DNA of 47,617 nt from Thermomicrobiales bacterium (lineage in GTDB: Bacteria; Chloroflexota; Chloroflexia; Thermomicrobiales; UBA6265): positions 1 to 47,617 of the forward strand of contig JAMLHR010000020.1 of assembly GCA_023957015.1 (NCBI GenBank). The letters are read 5' to 3'. The notes beneath the pieces were generated by a model, which had not been told where the DNA came from, made no database searches, and saw only the letters and a program-made list of their open reading frames with translations. The position numbers were made by a program, and so were the translations under genes. This document shows positions 41,208 to 47,617 of this stretch, piece after piece (within the stretch, counting starts at the first letter, position 1; the number at the start of each line of letters is the position of its first letter).

Positions 41208-42413
41208 ATGTCTGAAACCACAACCCTGGAGAAAGCGCCGGGAACGGCCTCGCAGGATTACACCTTTCTCGTTGGCGAGAACGTGTACCTGCGGACGTTC
41301 CACCCCGGTGACGAGAAGAACGCCACCAGCTGGCGGCGATCGATCTTTCCGAAATCATCTGAACTGGTGGAGAAATGGATTAAGGAGGAGCTACCCAAGG
41401 AAGGTAAGCATAAGCGCAGTCACCTTGCCATCGCGCGAAAGTCAGATGATGTCATTATCGGCTCGATGCTGATCTACAACGGCGACGTTGGCATTCGCGT
41501 TAACGCCGGGGTTGATCCCCTCTACGGCGAGAACGGTCAGCGATGGTTGGTCGAGGCGCTCGCGATTGCCGCAGAGTGGCAGGTCGACGAGAACCACCAG
41601 GCCAAGATGGACACGGAGATCACCTCCGATCAGGAGATTGCCCTGCAGCAACTGCTGCAGGCGGGCTTCGTTGAGACCGCTCGCTGGCGGGAGATGCTGG
41701 ACAAGAATGGGAAGCGGTATGATCGCATCCTCCTCAGCTACTTCAATGCTGGTTGGGTGGAACGAATCGGTCACCCAATGGAGATGGAACTCCCACGGAC
41801 TGGTACCGGCGAGATCCGACCTGTACCCGCCAAAGTGGTGCTGGATGGCGATCCTCCCGCTAACGCCGTCATCGTCGGTCAACGCGTCTACCTGCGCCCG
41901 GAAGACAAGAAGGATGCCGAGTACTACGAGAAGTCCAGTCGCATGGAGGATGAGGCGTTCTTCGATATCGGTCGACATATCTTCCCGCAGGCGAAGCTGG
42001 AGAAGTGGATCACTGACGGCACGGATGATGACTACCCCAAGTACCTGGGCTACGCAGTCTGCCTGCGTGAGAACGACGAGGTCATTGGTTCGGTCTGTTT
42101 GCTGGATACCGATTTCGTCAATCGTACGGCGGAGACCGGATCGTTCTTTCACGAATCGAAGAACCGTGGCAATGGCTACGGTTCCGAGGCCAAGCAACTC
42201 CTGTTGGAGTACGCCTTCGATGTCCTTGGCTTGCACATGGTGAACAGCTTCGTCTACTTCCCGAATACACGCAGCGCCGCGGCCCTGCGCAAGCAGGGGT
42301 ACCGTGAGTGCGGTCGACTGTGCTGGCTGTACCCATACGAGGGAGGCTTCGGCAATATGGTGCTCTTTGATTTGCTAGCCTCCGAGTGGCGCGCTTTGCC
42401 ACGGGAAACCTAG
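41208..42413 (+). CDS. Tandem double-GNAT acetyltransferase, paralogue 2
   Basis: This 401-residue protein has the same two-domain plan as paralogue 1. The N-domain has 'GENVYLRTFHPGDEKNATSW' and an eroded CoA loop ('YGENGQRWLVEA'). The C-domain has 'GQRVYLRPEDKKDAEYY' and the active-looking 'KNRGNGYGSEAKQLLLEYAF'. It ends 'FDLLASEWRALPRET', shared with paralogue 3. The start at ATG 41208 (AAAAGGAAG upstream) gives exactly the same length as paralogue 3, which supports both starts. It is separated from paralogue 1 by two hairpin repeats, so it may have its own promoter. Confidence 0.88.
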   Translation: MSETTTLEKAPGTASQDYTFLVGENVYLRTFHPGDEKNATSWRRSIFPKSSELVEKWIKEELPKEGKHKRSHLAIARKSDDVIIGSMLIYNGDVGIRVNAGVDPLYGENGQRWLVEALAIAAEWQVDENHQAKMDTEITSDQEIALQQLLQAGFVETARWREMLDKNGKRYDRILLSYFNAGWVERIGHPMEMELPRTGTGEIRPVPAKVVLDGDPPANAVIVGQRVYLRPEDKKDAEYYEKSSRMEDEAFFDIGRHIFPQAKLEKWITDGTDDDYPKYLGYAVCLRENDEVIGSVCLLDTDFVNRTAETGSFFHESKNRGNGYGSEAKQLLLEYAFDVLGLHMVNSFVYFPNTRSAAALRKQGYRECGRLCWLYPYEGGFGNMVLFDLLASEWRALPRET

Positions 42414-42420
42414 CTAATCA

Positions 42421-42482
42421 ACGTGGACCCGGATCTGCAGACCTGGGCCGATCGCCGCTTGCGGTGTGAGTTGCCCGGGTTC
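42421..42482 (-). repeat. Dispersed repeat family C, copy 3 (inverted)
   Basis: ACGTGGACCCGG at the left and GTGAGTTGCCCGGGTTC at the right are the reverse complement of the two ends of copies 1 and 2. The core differs again. It starts 8 bases after the stop of paralogue 2, between two closely related genes. Confidence 0.6.
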
Positions 42483-42530
42483 CGGGATTTGGCAGGCCCA
42501 AATCCGCCTCCGGTGACGGATTGGATCGGT

Positions 42531-42575
42531 AGCGGGGTTGCCTCCGCCAACTTCGACGGTGGGGGCAACCCTGCT
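42531..42575 (+). repeat. Leader hairpin before double-GNAT paralogue 3
   Basis: AGCGGGGTTGCC (42531-42542) pairs with GGCAACCCTGCT (42564-42575) with one mismatch, with further pairing of TCCGCC to GGTGG inside. The hairpin ends 2 bases before the AGGA ribosome site of the gene. A smaller inverted repeat, GGATTTGG/CCCAAATCC, is at 42485-42504. Either a repeat or a leader controlling translation. Confidence 0.5.
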
Positions 42576-42588
42576 CAGGATGTTCAAT

Positions 42589-43794
42589 ATGACTGAAACA
42601 ACAGCCAAACCCGAGTTAGGAACAGCGTCGCAGGGATACACCTTCCTTGTTGGAGATGAGATCTATCTGCGCACCTTTGTCCCCGGTGATGAGAAGAACG
42701 CCACCAGTTGGCGGCGATCGATCTTTCCTGAATCGCCAGAGTTAGCCGAGAAATGGATAAAGGAGGATCTGCCCAAGGAGGGCAGGAACAACCGCGGCCA
42801 CCTTGCTATCGTGCGGAAGTCGGATGATATCATTATCGGCTCGTTGGCTTTTCACTACGGAACCATCGATGTCACTATCTCCGCTCATGTCGATCCTCTC
42901 TACGGCGAGAGGGGGCAGCGGTGGTTGGCGCAGGCCCTTATCCTCGCGGCCGAGTGGCAGGTGGTGGAGAATCATGAACTGAACTTCATGACCGAACTGC
43001 ATACCAACCAGAGCATCGTGCTGGAACTTCTTCACCAGGCTGGTTTCGTGGAGACCGCTCGCTGGCGCGAGATGCTGGAGGAGAACGGCCAGCGGTATGA
43101 TCGCGTTCTGCTCAGCTACTTCAACGCTGATTGGATTCAGCGTATCGGTCATCCGATGGATATCGAGGTGCCTCGATCAGGAACGGGTGCGATCCGACCG
43201 ATTCCGGCGAAGGTCGTGTTGGATGGTGATCCTCCGGCCAACGCACTCATCGTTGGTCAACGTGTCTATCTGCGGCCCGAGGACAAGAAGGATGCCGATC
43301 ATTACATCAAAGGTGGTCGGCAGGAAGACGAAATGTTCTGGCATATCGGTCGCCCGCTCGTTTCCCAGGCGCAGATGGAGGAGGAGCTCGCTGAGGGGAC
43401 GAACGAGGACTATCCAGGATATCTGGCTTGGGCGGTATGTATACGGGAAAACGATGAGTACATCGGTACCGTGGGTCTGAATGATGTCGACTACGTCAAT
43501 CGGACCGCGGAAACGGGACCTTACTTCCCGTATTCGAAGCATCGTGGCGAAGGTTATGGATCGGAGGCCAAACATCTCTTGCTGGAGTATGCCTTTGAGG
43601 TACTGGGGTTGCATATGGTGCGCAGCCTCGTTGCGTTTCCGAATACCCGCAGTGCCGCGGCGTTGTGCAAGCAGGGATACCGAGCGTGTGGTCGTAAGTG
43701 TTGGGAGTATCCTCACGAAGGCGGATTCGGCAATATGGTTACCTTCGATCTCCTCGCCTCCGAATGGCGTGCTTTACCGCGAGAGGACGCGTAA
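42589..43794 (+). CDS. Tandem double-GNAT acetyltransferase, paralogue 3
   Basis: This 401-residue protein is the closest relative of paralogue 2 in sequence, length and domain order. N-domain: 'GDEIYLRTFVPGDEKNATSW', eroded loop 'YGERGQRWLAQA'. C-domain: 'GQRVYLRPEDKKDADHY', CoA loop 'KHRGEGYGSEAKHLLLEYAF', ending 'FDLLASEWRALPREDA'. Both ATG 42580 and ATG 42589 are in frame; the second has AGGA 8 bases upstream and gives the shared length. A strong terminator follows at 43983. Confidence 0.88.
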   Translation: MTETTAKPELGTASQGYTFLVGDEIYLRTFVPGDEKNATSWRRSIFPESPELAEKWIKEDLPKEGRNNRGHLAIVRKSDDIIIGSLAFHYGTIDVTISAHVDPLYGERGQRWLAQALILAAEWQVVENHELNFMTELHTNQSIVLELLHQAGFVETARWREMLEENGQRYDRVLLSYFNADWIQRIGHPMDIEVPRSGTGAIRPIPAKVVLDGDPPANALIVGQRVYLRPEDKKDADHYIKGGRQEDEMFWHIGRPLVSQAQMEEELAEGTNEDYPGYLAWAVCIRENDEYIGTVGLNDVDYVNRTAETGPYFPYSKHRGEGYGSEAKHLLLEYAFEVLGLHMVRSLVAFPNTRSAAALCKQGYRACGRKCWEYPHEGGFGNMVTFDLLASEWRALPREDA

Positions 43795-43853
43795 CGGAGC
43801 ATCGCCGATGGGCTGCACTTACATGCGGCCGCCGCCGATGCGATCGGCAGTCG

Positions 43854-43888
43854 CGACGCCTTGTGCTCGCCAACGACGCAGGGCGTCG
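43854..43888. repeat. GC-rich inverted repeat
   Basis: CGACGCC (43854-43860) and GGCGTCG (43882-43888) flank TTGTGCTCGCCAACGACGCA with further internal complementarity. It lies in the 248-base gap between convergent genes, which otherwise holds only the terminator. Probably another dispersed element. Confidence 0.4.
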
Positions 43889-43982
43889 TATCAATACCGA
43901 TTAAGGCATGGGTAGGTGAGCCGTAAAACGGTTTTTCGAGGAGCCCACCAGGGGCTCCACTACCGATGATCGTGCGCTGAAC

Positions 43983-44027
43983 AAACAACAGGGTCGATCC
44001 AAATTTCTCGGATCGACCCTGTTGTTT
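43983..44027. terminator. Bidirectional terminator with perfect 18-bp stem
   Basis: AAACAACAGGGTCGATCC and its exact reverse complement (44010-44027) surround the 9-base loop AAATTTCTC. The arm ends give TTGTTT on either strand, working as a short T tract in both directions. It sits between the convergent double-GNAT and oxidoreductase operons, 15 bases from the latter's stop. Confidence 0.88.
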
Positions 44028-44042
44028 CATTATCAAACGGTT

Positions 44043-45041
44043 CTACGCTTGCGTTACAGGCTCCAGCTGATTCGTCTCCGCGCTCTTCATCGCGGCCAGG
44101 GCCACCTCTAGTGCGCGCAAACCATCAACACCCGTCACCGGCACATCCGTATCATTGCGCACGGCCTCAATGAAGGCCGTCACCATTTCCGGATCGCCGG
44201 TATGCTCAACCGCTTGCCAGGTGTAGCTCGGCGTCGTTGTCTCGGCGATATCGTAATTATTGTTGTACGCGTTCGCGAACAGCACCCCGAACTCACCGAT
44301 CACATCCAGTGTGACGCCACCCCAGATCGGCCAGTTGCTCGGTCGACTCCAGCTGGTATCCAGGCTCACTGGCACACCATTACTCAGCTTGAACATCAGC
44401 AGACCGGTATCATCACTGACACCACCGGCCAGCTTGTTCCCGCTCTGGGCGTAAACCTCGGTGACTTCAGCACCATAGATGAACCGCAGCACATCCACGA
44501 CATGGACGGTGTGATCGATAACCGCACCACCACCGGAGAGCGCCGGATCCACGAACCAGCCTCCCGGATTCGTCCCGGGGTTTCGGCCCATAACCGTCAG
44601 CGTCGCCCCGAAGTGCTCGCTGTGAACGGCGTCCTTCAGCGCCACGATGCTGCTGTTGAAGCGCACTGGGAAGGCGGTCATCAGCTTGACGCCAGCCTCA
44701 TCACAGGCTGCGATCATCTCCTGCGCATCCTCAACCGTGGTTGCCAGTGGCTTTTCGCAAAGGACATGCTTGCCCGCCTTGGCGGCGGCGAGTGTCATCG
44801 GCTTATGATTGACGTTCTCGCTGCAGATCACGACGCAATCGATATCCATCGCCAGCGCTTCATCGATGCTCGGCACCCATTGGGTTTCAAACATCTGCGC
44901 GAACTGCTGGCCGCGCTCGGCGTTGTCATCCGCGATCACCGTGATCTCGACGCCCGGGAGGGCCTTCAGAATGGTGGCGTATCCCACAGCATGAAGGTGA
45001 GCAAAGCTCAGCATGGCCACCTTCACCGTACTCGTTGTCAT
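44043..45041 (-). CDS. Gfo/Idh/MocA family oxidoreductase (second gene of pair)
   Basis: This 332-residue NAD(P)-dependent dehydrogenase-like protein probably acts on a sugar or inositol derivative. 'LCEKPLATTVED' carries the catalytic-region Lys of the E-K-P motif, and 'GGGAVIDHTVHVVDVLRFIY' supplies the Asp/His pair. The N-terminal nucleotide loop reads 'VAMLSFAHLHAVGYATIL', not the usual G-x-G-x-x-G. ATG at 45041 follows AAAGGA by 8 bases and lies 18 bases after the first oxidoreductase, so the two are co-transcribed. A strong terminator follows. Confidence 0.88.
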   Translation of the reverse strand: MTTSTVKVAMLSFAHLHAVGYATILKALPGVEITVIADDNAERGQQFAQMFETQWVPSIDEALAMDIDCVVICSENVNHKPMTLAAAKAGKHVLCEKPLATTVEDAQEMIAACDEAGVKLMTAFPVRFNSSIVALKDAVHSEHFGATLTVMGRNPGTNPGGWFVDPALSGGGAVIDHTVHVVDVLRFIYGAEVTEVYAQSGNKLAGGVSDDTGLLMFKLSNGVPVSLDTSWSRPSNWPIWGGVTLDVIGEFGVLFANAYNNNYDIAETTTPSYTWQAVEHTGDPEMVTAFIEAVRNDTDVPVTGVDGLRALEVALAAMKSAETNQLEPVTQA

Positions 45042-45059
45042 CTCAACGTTCCTTTCGGG

Positions 45060-46148
45060 TTAGGCCTGCTTGACCGTGCCATCTTCATTGAATTCAATCA
45101 CGCGATTTTCACGCATCGAATCCAACACCGCGTTCGCCACGATCAGTGTGCGTGTGGCTTCATCGCCATCGACCGGCACGGGCTTGCCGGTGCGGAGGCA
45201 ATCGATGAATACCAGCAGCTCGCGCAGGTGCGGCGGTGTTACCACCGGTCGCATGTAGGTGAACTGCTTGCTCTGCTGGCCGATGCCCTCGTACTCGACC
45301 CCCGTGCTCGGCTCGAAGATGAGCGTGGAGGAATCGAAGGAACTGTGCTTGGCCAGTCCCTTGCTCCCCGCCACCTCGATCGAGGTGCGGAAGGCACTGT
45401 GAGCCCAGCTGGCCTCGCAGTGGGCGATGGTGCCATCACGGAAGGTGAGGCTGGCGATCGCGTGATCACGCTTGGTGTGCCAATCCGTGAAGCTGAGACC
45501 GTGGGCGAAGAGTCGCTCCACATCGCCGAACATCCAGCGGAAGGTATCGATCTCATGGATCATCAGATCCAGCACCACGCCACCGCTGACCTCGACATCG
45601 GCGAACCATGGCGATCGTTCCATCACCGGCGGATTAACGCGGCTACCGCGCACCATCGCGATATCGCCGAGTGTGCCCGCTTCCAGCTGCTCCTTTATCC
45701 GCATGTATTCGCTGAAGAAACGGACCACATGACCGACCATCAGCGTGACCCCCGCATCCTTGCAGATCTGGGTCATCGCCATCGCGTCCTCGTTCGTTCG
45801 TGCGATAGGCTTCTCGCAGAAGACGTGGATCTTGTGCTTCGCGGCGGCCTCAACACCCATGCGGTGCAGACCGGTTGGCAGCGCGATCAGCGCCACATCG
45901 ACATCGCCGCTGCTGAACGCTTCGTCCATATCAGCGGTCACTTTGCCACCGATGTGGGCGGAGAGCTTGTTGGCGCGGTCGGTATCGACATCGACCAACC
46001 AGGTCACCTCGGCTTCCGGTGATCCCGCCAGGTTGATGGCGTGGGTTCCACCCATACCGCCGGTACCGACAATTGCGAAGCGAACCGGCCTGCTGGCCAG
46101 TTCTTCTGCCGTTGCCGGGCGCTTCCCGGCCGAATCCTGAGTGCTCAT
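45060..46148 (-). CDS. Gfo/Idh/MocA family oxidoreductase (first gene of pair)
   Basis: This 362-residue dehydrogenase has a classical Rossmann loop, 'FAIVGTGGMGGTHAINLAG', then 'FCEKPIARTNED' (catalytic-region Lys) and 'GGVVLDLMIHEIDTFRWMFG' with the Asp/His pair. It is close to myo-inositol/scyllo-inositol or UDP-sugar dehydrogenases, but the substrate cannot be read from sequence. The start is set at ATG 46148, with GAGG 6 bases upstream; an in-frame start at 46211 would only add a tail without similarity. It is followed after 18 bases by a second, unlike family member. Confidence 0.9.
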   Translation of the reverse strand: MSTQDSAGKRPATAEELASRPVRFAIVGTGGMGGTHAINLAGSPEAEVTWLVDVDTDRANKLSAHIGGKVTADMDEAFSSGDVDVALIALPTGLHRMGVEAAAKHKIHVFCEKPIARTNEDAMAMTQICKDAGVTLMVGHVVRFFSEYMRIKEQLEAGTLGDIAMVRGSRVNPPVMERSPWFADVEVSGGVVLDLMIHEIDTFRWMFGDVERLFAHGLSFTDWHTKRDHAIASLTFRDGTIAHCEASWAHSAFRTSIEVAGSKGLAKHSSFDSSTLIFEPSTGVEYEGIGQQSKQFTYMRPVVTPPHLRELLVFIDCLRTGKPVPVDGDEATRTLIVANAVLDSMRENRVIEFNEDGTVKQA

Positions 46149-46530
46149 AAACATCCTCTTCCTGCCCGACACTGGGCTGGCGTGCGATGCGCCCGATACC
46201 GCTACTGGCATCGGGAATTCATAAGGCAGCGTAGGTCAGATTGAGGGGTAGCGCAAGGCGGTTGAGAGGTGATCGAGAGCGATACAGTGCTACCCGGGGT
46301 ACTCCTTGTCTTTGAGACTGGGAGCACGGACGACCAGACCGCGATAGGTTACCTGCACATCGAATGTGCCATGTCTGTTCATCTTTCGTAACACCGCTCA
46401 AATACACTCATTGATTGCCGCATAGTCGCATATCGCGGTGCTTACGGGGCCACACGATGTCCTACAATGGAGACGACGTAACTCGGGGCGTACTCAAGTG
46501 ATCGTACCCGAGGAGCATGAGAGAACTCCG
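46149..46530. other. Divergent intergenic region with candidate promoter
   Basis: The 382 bases lie between the oxidoreductase and toxin-antitoxin operons. Towards the plus-strand pair, CTTACG (46441-46446), a 16-base spacer and TACAAT (46463-46468) form a possible sigma-70 promoter about 60 bases before ATG 46531. I see no other structure and no gene. Confidence 0.35.
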
Positions 46531-47166
46531 ATGTCAGACCCCATCATTCTGCTTGATCAGAATAGAGTTGCAAAGCTCACAGGAGTCCCCAGATCGACAA
46601 TGAACGATTGGGAGCGATCTGGTGTTTTCATTCCTTCCCCGCATACCAAACGATCTCACGGTCAGCTATCAAAATGGTATTCGTTTCGCGATATTGTCAG
46701 TCTGAGTGCTTTACGTAGATTGCGAACACGCGGAAACGTTTCGCTCGCCGAGATTCGACAAGCTGGCGAGTACTTCGCTCGTTGGTATCAAGAGCCATGG
46801 TCAGAACTTCGGGTTGGATACCTCTCGGGTCGACTCGTCTTTATGAACCCTATTACCCACATGTGGGAGGGGGTTGACGGCCAGCAAGTCATTCAGGAAA
46901 TCATGCTGAGCGACATTCCTCGGGAAGTAGAGCGCGAACTACCCGCATTACTTGCCAGATCGGCATCGGATTACGGCCGCATTACTCAACATCGAGGGGT
47001 TAATGGCAATAGGCCAACCTTTGCCGGAACGAGAATCATGGTCGATTCGGTGCGAAACCTGGTCAGCCACGGATATTCTGACGAGCGCATTCTGCAAGAG
47101 TTCCCAGCATTGGCACCAGCAGATATCGACGTTGTTCGCGTGGAGTTGAATCAGGCGGTTTCCTGA
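46531..47166 (+). CDS. HTH-DUF433 protein, probable antitoxin
   Basis: This 211-residue protein has an N-terminal MerR-like helix-turn-helix ('RVAKLTGVPRSTMNDWERSG', about 9-28) with a wing containing 'WYSFRDIVSLSALRRLR'. A middle linker follows, then a C-terminal DUF433 domain ('RPTFAGTRIMVDSVRNLVSH', about 160-205). DUF433 proteins act as antitoxins next to DUF5615 PIN-like proteins; the start codon of such a gene overlaps this stop (TGATG). The N-terminal HTH suggests it also represses its own operon. ATG 46531 is chosen for homology; the AGGAG upstream is rather far. Base composition is more AT-rich than its neighbours. Confidence 0.8.
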   Translation: MSDPIILLDQNRVAKLTGVPRSTMNDWERSGVFIPSPHTKRSHGQLSKWYSFRDIVSLSALRRLRTRGNVSLAEIRQAGEYFARWYQEPWSELRVGYLSGRLVFMNPITHMWEGVDGQQVIQEIMLSDIPREVERELPALLARSASDYGRITQHRGVNGNRPTFAGTRIMVDSVRNLVSHGYSDERILQEFPALAPADIDVVRVELNQAVS

Positions 47167-47588
47167 TGCCATCGCAACAGCCATTCATTTATCTACTTGA
47201 TGAAAACCTCCCAACCAGCGTTGGGCGAATGCTTGCTCGATTGGGACGGAAGACGGTGGATTCACGATCTGTTGCTCCAGGTGCTAAAGACGAGGTACTG
47301 GTTCAGTTAGCATCGGAGCAAGGTTGGGTGGTGATCACGCAAGATCGCGACATCAAGTTGCGGACACGGGTGTCTGATGTTGAGGAGATTCTGGAGTATG
47401 CACCTTCGATTCGAGTAGTAGCTCCCAAAGATCAGACCCTCTCCTTTGCAGTGTTGGAAGTTGCTTTGAACCGAATAGAGGTACTCATCTCATTCGTCGA
47501 GGAGCGAAGATATCCCATTCGCATTATTCGTGTGAAAGAGGGGAGTATCAATCTGGAATTGGCTACTGAGATGTTAATCGCATCGTAG
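47166..47588 (+). CDS. DUF5615 PIN-like protein, probable toxin
   Basis: This 140-residue protein belongs to the DUF5615/COG4634 PIN-like group of possible RNases. Acidic residues expected for a PIN-type metal site are present: D12 in 'YLLDENLP', D42 in 'PGAKDEVLVQLA', and D60 and D62 in 'VVITQDRDIKLR'. The tail 'RRYPIRIIRVKEGSINLELA' is beta-rich. Its ATG shares one base with the upstream stop, so toxin translation depends on antitoxin translation. Longer than many DUF5615 proteins (about 110-120 residues). The stop lies 29 bases from the window end. Confidence 0.8.
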   Translation: MPSQQPFIYLLDENLPTSVGRMLARLGRKTVDSRSVAPGAKDEVLVQLASEQGWVVITQDRDIKLRTRVSDVEEILEYAPSIRVVAPKDQTLSFAVLEVALNRIEVLISFVEERRYPIRIIRVKEGSINLELATEMLIAS

Positions 47589-47617
47589 ACATAGTTGCTT
47601 TGAGCTTAACTGCACCA

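Noticed and set aside
44202..46022. 606-codon open frame opposite both oxidoreductase genes
   Set aside because: It is antisense to two clear Gfo/Idh/MocA genes and spans the gap between them. The composition (many His, Arg, Asp) is that of a high-GC shadow frame, with no domain or ribosome site.

Overview
The window is about 47.6 kb of high-GC bacterial chromosome. It most resembles a Chloroflexota lineage near Thermomicrobia/Sphaerobacter. The evidence is a LysW-type amino-group-carrier kinase and aminotransferase (lysine/arginine route of Deinococcus-Thermus and Chloroflexota), many GTG and TTG starts behind strong GGAGG sites, actinobacteria-like families (MSMEG_1061-type flavoprotein, maleylpyruvate-isomerase-like fold), and hairpin-rich repeats scattered between genes. 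The phylum call is inference; there is no rRNA or tRNA in the window.

Layout. 1-4.4 kb: the end of a DinB-like gene faces a minus-strand operon (membrane protein, MFS exporter, PPOX flavoprotein), preceded by a LysN-like aminotransferase. 4.7-5.5 kb: a glycerophosphodiester phosphodiesterase. 6-9.6 kb (minus): galM, then a marR gene with a promoter/operator readable base by base, coupled to a PH-like membrane protein and followed by the CCA-adding enzyme. 9.6-13 kb: a UvrD-like helicase and a secreted cyclophilin. 13-17 kb: a tightly overlapping minus-strand operon (HAD phosphatase, alpha/beta hydrolase, LysJ/ArgD-like aminotransferase, Tat-exported peptide-type binding protein). 17.2-21.5 kb: lysZ, an MFS transporter and a DrrAB-like ABC exporter, separated by repeats.

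21.7-24.9 kb: a TPP riboswitch whose 3' edge doubles as the ribosome-binding site of a thiamine-precursor ABC transporter (ATPase, permease). It is followed by a decayed stretch and a tenA broken by several frameshifts; no binding-protein gene is present. 25-33 kb: a nucleotidyltransferase, a secreted SH3-repeat muralytic protein, a three-gene ABC-2 exporter, a queuosine-precursor transporter and a serine beta-lactamase-like protein. 33-39 kb: two GNATs, MgtC, a small membrane protein, a solitary beta-class DNA methyltransferase and a class B penicillin-binding protein with an NTF2/MecA_N-like domain.

39.6-43.8 kb: a small protein and three consecutive paralogues, each with two GNAT domains. 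44-46.1 kb: two Gfo/Idh/MocA oxidoreductases in one operon, separated from the GNAT array by an 18-bp-stem terminator. 46.5-47.6 kb: a compact toxin-antitoxin-like pair (HTH-DUF433 protein plus DUF5615 PIN-like protein).

Several dispersed repeat families (called A-E here) occupy nearly every longer intergenic gap. No CRISPR array, complete insertion sequence, prophage, tRNA or rRNA was seen.
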